NCBI RefSeq assembly: GCF_036669915.1
Contig: NC_089314.1
Span: 31,866,134-31,930,133 of the forward strand
Origin: Pocillopora verrucosa
Taxonomy: Eukaryota > Cnidaria > Anthozoa > Scleractinia > Pocilloporidae
Reading direction: 5' to 3'
DNA: 64,000 bases
How positions within the stretch are numbered: position 1 is the stretch's first letter; every line of letters begins with the position of its first letter. Under the pieces are notes generated by a model. That model saw nothing but the letters and a program-made list of their open reading frames with translations, was not told the DNA's origin and made no database searches. Made by a program: the position numbers and the translations under genes. Shown here one piece after another: positions 1 to 15,044 of the stretch.

Positions 1-325
1 GTTAGAGTGATAATCAGAGTGAAGCCAGGGTATAGTTTTCGATTGGTCGGCACCCTCTTTGTTTCACTGATTTATAACTGTGCCTCAGTTGAAAGGCACA
101 AAATCAAATAGGTTCAAATTGGAATTTAGTGTTCTCTGTTCTCTCATTCAGCAGTTAATTCATCAAGATGTAGGACATTTAGACTTACACTGATCGAAAA
201 AATTTCTTCATGTAATAATCATTTCGCGAAAAGTTTTGAATGAATTCAATAATCTTAAATGAAATTTAAAGGTGCACTGCATCTCTTTAACTCGCAACCA
301 AGTCAGTGCAAGGTCTTACTAATAG

Positions 326-2981
<2,656 letters not shown>

Positions 2982-4526
2982 CAATGGTTGATGGCGTAAA
3001 GAAACAATTTTTATCAACGCTCGGACCCTGATGTGCTACGCTTTAGCGCGTGATCAGTAGTTGTTGAGACATGCTGTACTTAAGGCTGTAAAATTATGGT
3101 TATAGATTCATGATCGTTGCTCACTCAAAAATATGAGGCATAGTTTTAACATTAAATTATTTGACATTACAAAATTTTCAATTACATTTGGGTTTTTCCG
3201 AATATTGAATTATTGTGCATCATCAAGTGTCGGTTAGCTTTGCTGGTTTTCCATGTTAATTTGTTTGCTAGTTGGGTTATTTATCATTTTTTTGTTTGCA
3301 TATTGAAGGCTAACGAAACTTACCGGAACCTGTTGCAACTCGGATCAATGCTGAAAGCAAGCAGTTTTTATGTCGAATTGTGCAGAATGATGACAGAGTC
3401 TGATGTGCTGTTGCAAAAGTGTTTGAAAGTTTCATTTCTGGCATTGTAAGTTAATATTTGAATTCACAAAGAACTACAACGTCTCTGGATTATGCGATTC
3501 ACTTTTCGCTTAAAACCAATGCATAAACTGTATATGCTGATATTATTACCTTCCGTATATTTTTTGGCTAAAAAAAATCGTTGTTCGCATGCAGTACTGT
3601 CAAAGTGTTTTCGAGGGCTCATCAAATTTCTTTCATTTTATGGTAAATTGTCGAAGTGAAAAAAGTAGAACCTTTCGCTGGTTTCTTTTATTTGACTGAG
3701 CTGGAATTCTCCTCGCAAAAAACCCACTTCGGATGCTTTTGAGATATCTACTGAGGCATTCAGTTCTCAACAGTTGGTCAAACGTAAGCGTGGTTTTTGA
3801 ATGATTACTAGGATCGCGGAAATCGTAATGACTAGAATACAAATTTACTGACTTACAGTTGACATGTGAACTGATTTCAACTTTTCAGAGGACAGTTCCA
3901 CGTGGTCATAACCAAGGTCTCCTTTTTTCAGAGGTCGTATTTTAAAACCCTGTGTTTTTTTAAATAGACGGGAAAATTCTTATAGGTAATTCTAATAAAT
4001 CATCTTTTACGTTGTCGTTAGTTTTTTAGCGTTCTTTTCCTGGGAGAGATGCAGCTGTTCTCTGTAAGAGGTTGTGGTGTGTTTTGGGTTAGTATGGGGA
4101 AGGATGGGGGGGGGGGGGGCGGGGCGGTAAATACTGGAGACGATAGGAGAGGGACAGATGGAGTGCTCTGGAAACTTGATCTGGGTTTATATCACATTGA
4201 ACAACAACAAGAGTTAAAGTTTTCTAGATTAGTGGAATGAAAGACAGCAGACTCAGTTTGGTTCACTTGAAAAAACGTCGTGTAGCGGTAAATTTGCACT
4301 CGTCTGTTAGAAGTAGCCAAAGCCATTGCTCAATCCGGGCATGAAAATGGCCACTTTATTAAAACACATCGCGGTGTTCTCGTGTTGCATATTGCAATTA
4401 TGCGGAACTGCCCATACACCTTACAAAATAACAATAGTTTTTAATTGAAAGGGCTATCCAAACTTATCTAAAATTTTCGCTGAGCGTAATAAAATATTTT
4501 TACATCGAGAGGTTATAAGGAAAATA
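2982..4526. other. convergent intergenic region, RSPRY1 / left prolidase 3' ends
   Basis: No coding sequence is supported. The stretch should hold the 3' UTRs of both flanking genes. An AATAAA at 3994-3999 could serve RSPRY1, though it is 1 kb beyond the stop. A run of 14 G starts at 4106, followed by further G-rich sequence. Short open frames here lack family similarity or splice context. Confidence 0.6.
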
Positions 4527-7500
4527 TCAGTTTGATCCTTGAGATTCCTGAGCCATCAGAGCCTCGATTTCATCTACCGTACGAGGCACATCTGTCAACA
4601 GCTCCACGCCTTCGGACGTCACCACTATGTCGTCTTCGATATGGACCTGGAAACATCAACAAAAGTAAATTCGTTTCATTTGAAGCAGCTGAAAGTTAAA
4701 AGCATGAGTCAAAAAATAAAGACGTGGTTGTCACTAAAACACCCAGACTCGTAAACATTCGTTATCTACCTGTTTTGTGGGGAGAGAAGATTGGATACAA
4801 GAGTGTTGAGAGGGGTGTCTCAATCCATCCCCGTATCCAATCTTCTCTCCCCACAAAACACGTAAATAACGACTGGGTACGAGTCTGTAAAACACCTTCC
4901 TACAATGAATGATTAAGTCTCAAGAATATCTCACCCCTCCAAAATTCCAAAATCGGTTTAAGACTTCTCGGTTGAAGAAACACGCCGTCTCAGGATTTTC
5001 TAGTGCCTCCTCGATAACCTCGAAAAACATAAGCAGAGTTAGTGACAGTTGGTTAATCTGTGTTGCACACCAACATAACATGTCCAGCACACAATAGTGA
5101 CATCATCATCAATGAACTTGCGTCAAGTGCAGTTGTATTTCCGGCCTTAAATTGCATGTGCAACGAAAAATTTAAAGACGACTTGAACCAAACTGAACGT
5201 ACATTCTTATCAACAGTCGGCGACAAATATGCTGAACATTACCATGTCTGTCCCGCTTGAATAAAGCATCCCTTTCTCCGATCCCCCTTCTCTCTCCCCC
5301 AGAACAACGTTGTGAACTGTTTATCGTACGATAGTTCTAGTATTATTCTTGGTTTTTCCACAAATGGGATACTTCACATGAAATTCTGACTTACTCCACG
5401 AATGAAATGAATTCCTGGTTCAATGGTGAGCACCATGCCTTCCTCCAGGACACGGGTAGTTCTGAGCGAGCAGAGGCCTGGTTCATTAATTCTTTCGGTT
5501 CCCTGTAAAAAAACATTCGAACACTTATTTTTCGACCCAGGTTCTTTATAAGTGGATCACCAACTTTGTTTTGTCCTGACTATGATATATTGCGTTTGAA
5601 CCGCTAGATGAAACATTTCCTTTTTTAAGTTTGAAAGGAGTCATGGATATGTTATCTTAAATGGGAAAAAAATGTAACACGCAAGGATGCTTCGGATAAT
5701 TTCACATCATTATCAACTGGAAGATTTGCGAGTAAGGGTCAAAGTTACCGAAGCCGAGGGGGTCATAAATGCAACACACAAGGAGATACCTGGTTTAAAA
5801 CTTTCTTCGAGAAATATCCACCAACATCAGCATTAAACTGAACTCTCAAATAAATCAACTTCTCCTTCGTCAATTTCTTCTAAAACGTCTTCGAATTGTT
5901 CTTTAATTTCCGATATCTTAATTTTCAGCGCATAAAAGGTAAGCTATTCAATCTACATGCGCGTGCGCGTGCGTGCGTGGGTAAACCGTAGTTATTACGT
6001 CAACCATCATGTAACAAACAGCAAAACCGTTTATGTAACCATGGAGTTCCGTTATTCAGTTGCAGGATGGCTTCACTTGGTAACGGAGGAGGTTTACATG
6101 ATGTGTGCTGTATTCCGGACTGAACAGTGAAAAGCGCCTTGGGTGTTCTTCTTGGCAGCAGAGTACGTATCGATTACTTTGCTTTTTACTGAATCATGGA
6201 CAGGAAGAAATTATAACTGCAAAACAAAGCCGAGAGGGAAACCTCTCGGCTATGTTTTGCAAATGTTTTTCCGGCACAAAAAGTAAGGATAAGGCGCCCA
6301 ACCTTATTAACGATTTATCGCCGATTGCGGCGCGTTCGTCCGCCAGCAAATATCGCAGGCGATCTTCGCCATTGAGATGCGAAAAAGCTTGGCGTTTTTT
6401 TTTCGCCGATCGCCGTAAAGTGGTACTTCAGCTTTATGCATACTTCGCGCGCACCGATGAAAACGGACAAAATGATGACAGAGAAGCAAAAACGTTTTCT
6501 TTTTGTAACCGAAGCGCTTCAGAAAGCGATCTGCAAAGTGGGCTTTTCAAAACACTAGACGATTTAATTTACTCCTCTCATCTGTCCAAAACCAGGTTCC
6601 GCTTTCATCAGCCGTTTTGAAAAGTCGTACGATAAAGTCGCTTATTTTAATTGGTTGCTTTCACCAGCGATTAGCAGCGGTGAGAGAAGAAAATCGCGGG
6701 AACGAATGACAGCGAAAGGTAGTCGCCGATATCTGACTTGCCAGATGTCGGCGATTTTATACGCCAGTCGCCGCGACCAGCGTATAAAATCGCCTAACCC
6801 AAACCTTAACCCTAACCCTGGGAAAAAGTGTTTCTCCTTTCACAAAATCACTTCCATAAGAAGGCGAAGAGCTGTTTCTTATACTAGCAATATGTAGAAG
6901 AAGCGAGTTTTCATACCCGTTTGGATATGTCTTCTTGACGTCCTAAAGCAAAAACAAAGGTACAAGGAGCCTCTATAACCTCTCTTCTTCAAAAGCCATA
7001 TGATAAAAGTGGTTTATTCATAGTGATTTGAGTGAAACCAAGAAAAAAATGCTGGTGATTTTCAGGCCATTTTCTCTATTGTGTGGCGCGCGCTCCGCCA
7101 ATTAATTTTTAATTCTTAAGTCTTGACAAGTCCCGCTACGCGATGATCGAAAAAAAAAACAGAACGTGGAATCATTTAGTTCGTCATGTTGATTGCTATC
7201 CTTATTCATAGCAGCCTATCAAACTATGAATAGCAAGTAATTAATTCAAATGCAATCTTGTGATACATTCATCAAAACTTAGAGGTACACACGCCGATAT
7301 AAAAAAACAACAACAACAACAACATCAAGAGAGCTTAAGTATCGCTTCAACCATCTTCCTTGACATACCTTTGGATATCCTCCAACATCGTGTACATCAA
7401 GGCCCATCAAATGTCCCAAACCATAAGGCATAAAAACAGCACCCACATGTAACTTCATCATCTCATTTATGTCCCCTTGTAAGAGCCCTATGTCTCTGAG

Positions 7501-10500
7501 GCCCTCCAATTGAACACGGTCTGCTAAACGGTGCATATCAGCCCAGCTGACACCTAAACATTGAAAACAAATGTTTAGGCGACATGGCTGGTTTTCCATA
7601 CAGGAACTGAAAGATGATGGGACAATCGTAAAGGGAACAAGTGCCACAAAACAGGGATCTGAATAACACGTGACAAAGCTTACATTCTTAGCGATGACCA
7701 TTGATTATGCCAATTAAAAAGCAACGGCGAGTAATTTTGCAGAGCTACAAACATAGTTCTTACTCTACGACAGACAATGTTATTTACCAGGTTTTATTGC
7801 TATTATAACTGCTCGGTTTGCCCGCAGACAAATTTCATAAATCATTCTCTGATCGTCTGTAAACTTGCCATTGGCTGGAAATGAACACGTGATGTCTGAA
7901 GCATAGCAGTAATACTCACAACCCATGTCAAATAGACTACAGAAAAAAAGAAACGTTATGATATTTTACATATTTCGAGCCTCAGATACGCCAAGGAATC
8001 TCATAGGGAAGGATTTAGGAACTAAGTGAATTGATAAATCTTGCAACAGATTCTCTTAGGCTTGTAACGCAAATTCTCTTGCCATTATTTTCTGCTGGCC
8101 GGAGAAATTGCGTAACAAGCTTAATGATAACAAGTCATGGTACAGAGTTCCTCTATCAGTCAGGTGCCATCCTTCCTTAGCAATACGGTACGGCAAAAAC
8201 GTTTTTGTACATTTTATTTTCATTTTTTCAGTTTGAAAAACACTTTGCTCACAAAAATTACTTTCACACATTGAACCATGAAAAAAACACTTCACATACT
8301 TCAATCACTAGTATGGCTTTTCTTCCTGCTCTTATGCGGACTCCGTGATAAAATTACTTATTTATTCAACAAAGTTGAGATTTAGTAAGTTAACGTAAAT
8401 AACACGAGTAAATTTTCGCTTAATTTTTTTGGGTAAATCCGGGAAAATGACGGAAACAATATTCCGTTATAAAATTCATTCATATGGTAGTTAGTGATCA
8501 TGAGCTATAGTAAATTTCTCGGAAGTAGAGAGATTCAGATTGCCTAACTTACCACATGTCTCCATCCCGTATAACTTTACTATCCACTTCAACTGTATGA
8601 GAAGGACAAGCACAGTCGACACCACTAAGAAATATATATAAAAAAAAAGGACAACTATCTACAAATAATTTACGTACTAGTAAAAAAAAAAACGCTTTAG
8701 AAGCGGGCTTCTAAGAGGGCTGGATCAGTGCTGTCACTTATGTATCAGTTATTCGACTGTACCTTGCCATTAAGCAGTTGTAGGCTAAGTGGCGGCATCC
8801 CCCGTGATAAAAACAATAGTGCTGGAACAGACTGTGAGAAATTAATAGAAGGATCAAGGTAAATTTGACACTGAAACAAAATCAATCATATCACATATAC
8901 CAACCATTAACCTATTTTACTGATTCACTTTTATCCACCACTGAGTTTAGGATCAGCAAGATTGTGATAACATCTTTAAACACATACCTTTCTAATTGAT
9001 ATGTGGACATCCCTGGTCTTATACGTTTCATCACCTATGGATGAAAGGCAATTAGAGTACTCGGTTGGTTAAAGCTTACGATCAGGGTTAGGGTCAATAA
9101 GCTCTTCACTTAAACTAAATGATCAAAATACTCCCCAAACTTACATCTCAACCTCTTAAATCTTATTCTGATTCTGAGTATGAACATCATTTAACTGGGA
9201 TTGCATAAAAAAAATTCAGACAGAAATTGTAAAACACAGAATAGCTTTGGGTTTTAAAACATTATTTTGTGATAACCCAGTAGTGATGCACTCACCTCCT
9301 TGTGTGCTTTACTGCTGATTTTGTTAGCATAACGAATCACTTCCAGTTCCTGAGCTGTTTTGAATACACGACTAAGAAAATATACAGATATATAAATATG
9401 AACCTCACCTGGAGAATGATTTTATGTTATTGGGAGGGAATTTATCATAAACCAATTCTCCTACATAAAAACAGCAACACCAATTAATTTGAGTTACAAA
9501 ATTTTTGGAGGTATTTGTAAAGATCTTGTTAGCCTACACAATAGCCACTCCCCCCAGTAATTATCCAGAGGTATCAAAAGTAGACAGTCAACAAAACAGA
9601 GGAACATCACCTCACCATTCAGAAATCTCTGGATGTAAAATAGTATTGTCTACATGGAACCTAGCAGGAAAAACATTAATGTTGTGTAGTTAAGTTACTT
9701 TATAGCTTCCGTGGCTGATGTGAACTGGAGATAAGAAAAGAAAATGATGCCCTATACCAAGTGCTTCAGGCTTAAACACAATTCTTTTTCAAATTCATTA
9801 CCAGTACATTAACCCTTTAATTACTGATGGTGACTGGTATCAAATTTCTTCTTACAATATCACCTATGAATCAAACACTTTAGTCACAAGATTAAGGAAC
9901 TGATCACCAACTGAAAAAGCTCTTGATTGTTAAACAATTCTTTTTTTCAGCACCTTAAGAAATGTATAAAGAACAGTATGGACAATAGGATGTAAAGGGT
10001 CAACCATTGATAGTATTTGGTATTAGGAGGAAATTGTGAACCTCACAAAATCTCTATAACTAAAAGTTGATTAGAAAGTAGACCTTTGAGAGGTAAATTC
10101 TGAAATTTGAATTCCAACATTAATACCATAACATTATTGTCTTACATTACAATACAGTATCCAACACCTGATTGAATTCCAAAACTAATTACTTGTTAAT
10201 GTTTTCAAATGTAGCTTCTTTGCAAATGTGCCTTGAATCTGTGTTTACACCTTTCTAAAAAGCAAATATTAAAATGATTAATTTACTGTAGGTGCTCAAA
10301 ATGAAGGATGTGCTGATCAGGCTTGGTCAAATAAAGTTTAAGAAACTTTCTGAATTCTCCTACACATGACACCTTAGTGGGAGCATAATAAGTGTAACCT
10401 TAATGCAAATAAAATAAGTATATTAATGTATGTGATGTTAACCTTAAATTAAGGATGTATGCCATATGACCTTATATGGACAAATTAGAATAAAATTTGA

Positions 10501-13066
10501 TCCAATCTGATCCTCAACATGGCTCTTGTGTTTGGTGCTGTCACACATTTAATAAAATAAAAAACATTTTGGGTTCCTTGGTGCTCCACCCAGCTCCAAT
10601 GTTACTTACTAATGTGAGAATAACAGAGGGATTTTTCTTTTGCAACACATCAGCAATCTGAGTAACAAAGAAAAATTGAGGAGATATTTCATTCATTTGA
10701 TGAATTCTGAAGTAAAGTAGGCTTTCATAAATAACTTTTTTAGAATTGTACTGTAGTTTGCAGTGATCCAAGTAAGTTTTAGGCAATTTTACTCACTACA
10801 AAGTGATCCAGGTAAGTCCTAGTTGATTTTACCCAGTTGAGCAGTCCAAGTTAATCTGGTCCAACTTTTGTAACTGCCTAGCTAATGAAAATGTATGACT
10901 TATGTTCAGAGTACTGGGATGGATTACATTAGGCTATTTACAGACCTGGTTGGTGTAGTAGACTTCTTCTACTTCATAATGTTTCCTAAAGTGCTCTAAA
11001 CTGTTCCTCCTACAAATGAAATTTTTGAGAAATATCATACAGTCATGACATGTGTTACAAATGCAGAGCATGGGTTCAACAGAAACATTCCTCTGTATCA
11101 TTATTGCTTAAGTAGGTATGTATTTTGATGAAGGGTTGGTTTGATGTAACTTTTAACCAAAATTAAGTGTTTTTGTGAATTCTTCCCTAGTCATCCCAGA
11201 TAATTGTGGATGATCATAAATTGAAAATAAAGCAAATTTTGACTTACACCCCAATCCATTTATGATACCCTGGAGGAGGTTTGGGAAAAAACAAAATAGC
11301 ACAGGTGCTTTCAACCTCAACTGCACCAAGACAACCTGCTTCTAGTACACCAAATGTCCAGTGGAAAAATGACTCCTAAAGTGAGAGAAACAAATGACAT
11401 TAACTTCATTTCAAACATCAGCTTGGTCTTCTTAATCTTCTCCATGTGACCACCTTATGTAGATGGCCAGCTAGACTTCACCCTTTAACTCCCAGAAGTG
11501 ATAAGCATGTAACTTCTCCCAATCATATCTATACAATATCCAGCAAACAGGTAATGAGAATACTCAAACATATCAGGTAGAAGTTGTTGTCTTGATCTAA
11601 CACCAAATTCTCAAAACTAATTCTTAAGGAAATGGGTAACAACTAGAGGAGAGAATTAACACTTAGTCTGGCAGCACACCAGAAGTTTGAAAAGAACAAG
11701 TTAACAACACTCTCCTAAATACCAAACACTGGATTGTAAATAAACCAACCCCCACCATCGTTACATAAGTAATTAGTGCTGGAATTATGTGTGCTGTTGG
11801 TAACCACAGCCAATAAATCAGCTGATACATGCATTAATGGTCTATTCATACATCATTCAGTAGTTGATACATAGCCTATCATAGCTGATTGAAAGTTGGT
11901 CAAAAGTAGCATGGTAGTGAAGTGATATGTACAGTCAAGGTGCTGTTAGCAAATGTCTCTTCTAGACAGGAGGCACACATATTGACTGAGACATCCCCCC
12001 ACAAAGTTTCAAGTGTTGTTCAGCTACCAGGTGACTATCTAGCGATGTATTAACTGAACAACCAATGCTGCATATCACACACATGATCCAAATACTGTAT
12101 TCCTTTAACAATATTAAGGAGAGAAAATTGCAAAATCTCACTGTAAAGATGTTTAAGCAAGTAAGATGTAAATCAAACCTGTCGAAATACAGCATCTACA
12201 TCCGTGCAATATCTTTGATGCTGCTCCCCTCCTTGAAGTAATATCATTGCTCCTTTTGGAACAGCTTTGTTATCGGTAAGTCGCTCACAAAGTCGTCTTC
12301 GGTTGATAGTGTGAAGGCTCAAGGGAACAGCCAGGGAGCTGTTCCCAAACTGATAAAATGACCTTAAAATTTTCAAATTGATAATACGATCATGTATATA
12401 TAACTATTGGCTGATTACCTTTTTGAGAGACAAATTCCATACTGCTATGAGCCTGTTCATAATAGATCACAAATGACATCGAATTGTGGTCAAAACGAAA
12501 AAAGGCACATTTTGACATCTTTGATCTATTGCTGAACAGACGCGTGGAAATTTGGAATCTACTCGTTTTATATAAATAAAGAAGAAAAGTTGGCAATAAT
12601 AGCCATTAAGTTGATAATAAAAACTGTTAGGTAATACAGTAACTGCAATTCCATTTCACAAAGATCAGAAGATACCATCAATTTGCTCTTACAAACTAGA
12701 GTCTGAAGTGTTCTACTTTAGAGGGTAAATTTTTCAATACAAATTCTTAAATCAATATGTTACAAGTTGTGGATGCCTAAGGCTATTTCTAAACAATACC
12801 CCCATAATTTGTATGAATTCGTTAATGGTTCAATGTTAAAAATAATTTGATTGCTTAATATTATAGAACTATTACCTATCGTATTATATTGTAATATTTT
12901 GACGTCGACTGAGATGCTCCACATTGAAATTGAGAGAAAGAAACTCACGAATTCAAATGATGCTCCCAGTCATGAACACATCATTAAGGCCATACGGAAA
13001 TATCTGCATAACAGAAAAGCAAATTTAAATATGTTGTTTAACTTACTTTGTCTCGACTGTTGCCAT
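4527..13066 (-). CDS. prolidase (Xaa-Pro dipeptidase) paralogue A, divergent active site
   Basis: Sixteen exons, in transcript order: 13047-13066, 12179-12362, 11248-11375, 10946-11009, 10610-10657, 10193-10254, 9616-9660, 9296-9371, 8988-9034, 8763-8831, 8553-8624, 7788-7936, 7369-7553, 5395-5502, 4935-5018 and 4527-4646. They give 486 residues with no frameshift or stop. The pita-bread metallopeptidase fold is recognisable. All five expected metal ligands are present: Asp275 (LFDMG), Asp286 (SDITC), His369 (GLGH), Glu411 (TIEPG) and Glu451 (HIED). Other conserved residues have changed. The [11 protein letters not shown] segment is replaced by [11 protein letters not shown] and exon 11 is two codons shorter than in copy B. 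HGLGH reads YGLGH, VRIED reads VHIED, and GLRSLR reads GLCSLR. Normal prolidase splits Xaa-Pro dipeptides in the cytosol. This copy could have altered specificity or be a pseudo-enzyme; I therefore withhold the PEPD symbol. Confidence 0.9.
4744..4887. repeat. palindromic MITE-like element, family 2
   Basis: This inverted repeat lies in the last intron of prolidase A. It begins CAGACTCGTA and ends TACGAGTCTG. The inner arms (TGTTTTGTGGGGAGAGAAG with CTTCTCTCCCCACAAAACA) are perfectly complementary, and the arms span about 60 bp around a short loop. There is no coding capacity. It is typical of a non-autonomous DNA transposon, of a family distinct from family 1. Confidence 0.8.
6219..6260. repeat. 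perfect hairpin, GC-rich stem
   Basis: AGCCGAGAGG and CCTCTCGGCT pair around a GAAA loop, extended by GCAAAACA and TGTTTTGC. It lies in prolidase A intron 13 and overlaps the ATG of the small open frame that follows. It could be a transposon terminus or a structured RNA element. Confidence 0.6.
6252..6620 (+). CDS. possible nested small ORF, N-terminus MFCKCF, unknown
   Basis: An open frame of 122 codons runs on the strand opposite to prolidase A, inside its intron 13. From this ATG the product begins Met-Phe-Cys-Lys-Cys-Phe-Ser, a cysteine pattern that could in principle be acylated, and continues basic and Ser/Arg-rich. The stretch is visibly richer in CG dinucleotides than the surrounding intron. 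I recognise no domain. An upstream in-frame ATG at 6105 would lengthen it to 171 codons. It may be a fragment of a mobile element, a nested gene, or chance. Expression data or conservation would be needed to accept it. Confidence 0.2.
   Translation: MFCKCFSGTKSKDKAPNLINDLSPIAARSSASKYRRRSSPLRCEKAWRFFFADRRKVVLQLYAYFARTDENGQNDDREAKTFSFCNRSASESDLQSGLFKTLDDLIYSSHLSKTRFRFHQPF
6725..6822. repeat. two tandem hairpins followed by telomere-like repeats
   Basis: The first hairpin (6725-6752) pairs GCCGATATCTG with CAGATGTCGGC, one mismatch. The second (6751-6793) has 14-bp perfect arms, GCGATTTTATACGC and GCGTATAAAATCGC, and an inner GTCG/CGAC stem. Directly after come units of the CCCTAA type (TAACCC-AAACCT-TAACCC-TAACCC), the animal telomere motif. 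It lies in prolidase A intron 13. This may be a transposable-element end or a healed break. Confidence 0.65.
9811..10016. repeat. possible MITE with ACCCTTTAA ends
   Basis: The block opens with TAACCCTTTAATTAC and closes with GTAAAGGGTCAA, giving imperfect inverted ends like those of the clearer copy at 34046-34249. It lies in an intron of prolidase A. No coding capacity. Confidence 0.35.
11483..11640. repeat. truncated copy of the ACCCTTTAACTCCC MITE
   Basis: CACCCTTTAACTCCCAGAAGTGA at the left matches the terminus of the element at 34046-34249, and internal AT-rich sequence also resembles it. The right terminus is missing. It is intronic in prolidase A. Confidence 0.45.
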
Positions 13067-15044
13067 AATTGAAAGCTGCGATAGCTGCTACCGGATGTCT
13101 ACACGGAACCAAGATGGAGGTCCGCGATGGTTAGGTCACGATGTCACGCAAATGATCGAGGTCACACTAGGCAGTAAGTTGTCGGAACCCCCGATCGACT
13201 GTGTTCATCTGGTCAGATGACTTCCAGCATGTTTGGTGAAAGCGTGGTGGAAAAATAACCCAAGTGTGACCTCAATCTAAACAAAAAGTCCCGTATTTTC
13301 ATAGAAAGCAGAAGGAGTGCCCTGAAATTAACGCGGACTTTATTAAACATGCCGATGTGATATGTTTATTGACTATCAATGAAAACCTAAAGGTAATAAT
13401 ATCAACACTTTACCATGTCGCTCTATCCATGAAAATCTATTCTCAGTGGCTAACTCCTCTGTCAGATTATCTTTTAGAGTCTAAATGTAGGGAGTGTCCT
13501 CTTCCCAAAGCATTTCAAGCTCAAGTACTTTCTAAGTTTGAAGAGACATGAGACCCGGAAGTCTATGGTTCCTTTACTGTTTGCAAACGTTGCCCCAGAA
13601 TTGCTACTAATTTGAGACGATGAGAGTTTCAAGAAACTTTGAAAACCCCCTTGACTATCAATTTGCAATTTTACTGCGGGACAATTCTAAAGTGATAAAA
13701 ATCACTGCATGATCAAAAATTTGTGAATTAATTTAATACTTAGACGGAAGACAACAGAAAACTCCAAGAAGAATATTTACTCGTCCTATTTTTTCTTTTT
13801 TCGATGGGGGAAGGGGTAGGAGGAAACGGTGGATCTAGAGGAGTTGCATATCGACCATTAAGATCCATCAAATATTTTGGCTCGCGCGCGATTGATCTAG
13901 ACGCATTACGTGACCGAATATCCCCCGGGATATCTAAAGATATTACCCAAGTAATATTCCCCAATTTTCCAACCTTACGTCCGCTATGATAAGTCTTCGC
14001 CTAAATCTAATTCAAGAAAAGAGAACGTTTAATGTTTGTTTCAGAAGAAGGGAAATATCTGTTCGTTCATAAAAATTTTTACCAAGGAACACTCAAAAGA
14101 AAAAGCAGCAAATGAAGACCATTGTTTACAGCTTAAAGAAGACGCAGTACCAAGACAAATGGAGTTAAGCACACTTAATTTGATTTTACTAGTTAAGTTG
14201 ATAATGTGAATTGCCCACCGTAGAGCAATTCTAAAGCTCTTCGAGCATTAGCTCTACGTCAGAGGAAAGGTAAGGAAAAAGGAAAGAAAATCAGTGTTTA
14301 TTGTGACACCCAGGAATTAAAGGAGTCGGTTATAAGCTTTTAAAATCATATGTTATTTAATTTCAAAGTATTTCTAATTTATTCTGGCGAATTTTCTTAG
14401 TTAAAAAATTTTGTCAAATTTTCTTTCATGAAGACTTTCGAGGAATGCATAAAGTTATTGAATTGATGTAGGTATCTATTTCTTACTTTAGTAAACTTTC
14501 TATAGTTAATTTTCGATCTAACCAGCTAAACCAATTTTCAAACTTTTAGCTTGCACAGAATTGCATCTGTTGAGCTTAATATCTCTGGGTTACTTATTCG
14601 TTTGGTCATCAACAATGCTTGATCATTAACTTCTAAAATTGCGATTCTCCTTACTTTCTGCCATACACTTCTTACCATTTTAGCTAGGAGAATTTGGTAT
14701 CTAATCGAACTATGTTGCCAGGTTAATTTTTTCTTCCTTGTCCCATCTTTCTGTATGATACCGTGTAGATGATTCTTTGATTTTGCAAGGAGAAATTTAA
14801 CCCCTAAGAGGTTAAGAATTAACTTCTGTCAAATAAATGTAGTGTCTCTATTTCTCACACAATCATATCACTCACGACAGAAAAATGATTGATAAAACTG
14901 AAGGAATCGTCACAAACAGTTTTCACACAAAAGAGCATTAACATTTTAGCTTGTATGGATCACTTTGGTGGTAAAGTTCAAGTCACGCTTGATATTGCTT
15001 ATGATTCGGAAGTTACACATTTGTGCAAAGAGATCTAATCGAAC
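13067..15044. other. intergenic region between the two prolidase copies
   Basis: The region holds the promoter side of prolidase A and the 3' flank of prolidase B. No supported gene. It carries a family-1 repeat fragment near 14.2 kb and a degenerate MITE-like stretch near 14.65-14.82 kb (GAGAATTTGGTATC, AAGGAGAAATTTAACCCC). Short open frames here show no family similarity. Confidence 0.6.
14185..14270. repeat. family-1 repeat fragment
   Basis: AAGTTGATAATGTGAATTGCCCACCGTAGAGC followed by a CGAGCATTAGCTCTACGTCAGAGG block matches the copy at 30015-30170 in order and spacing. It is a half-element; the mirrored arm is missing. Confidence 0.6.

Noticed and set aside
6307-6489. Minus-strand small open frame in the CG-rich island
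   Set aside because: Shorter than, and antisense to, the frame starting MFCKCF; no domain or context support.
7279-7701. 140-codon open frame on the minus strand
   Set aside because: It is prolidase A exon 13 (7369-7553) with intronic read-through at both ends, not a separate gene.
12760-13072. Overlapping small open frames on both strands beside prolidase A exon 1
   Set aside because: AT-rich intronic sequence with no family similarity; only the 20-nt coding exon at 13047-13066 is supported.
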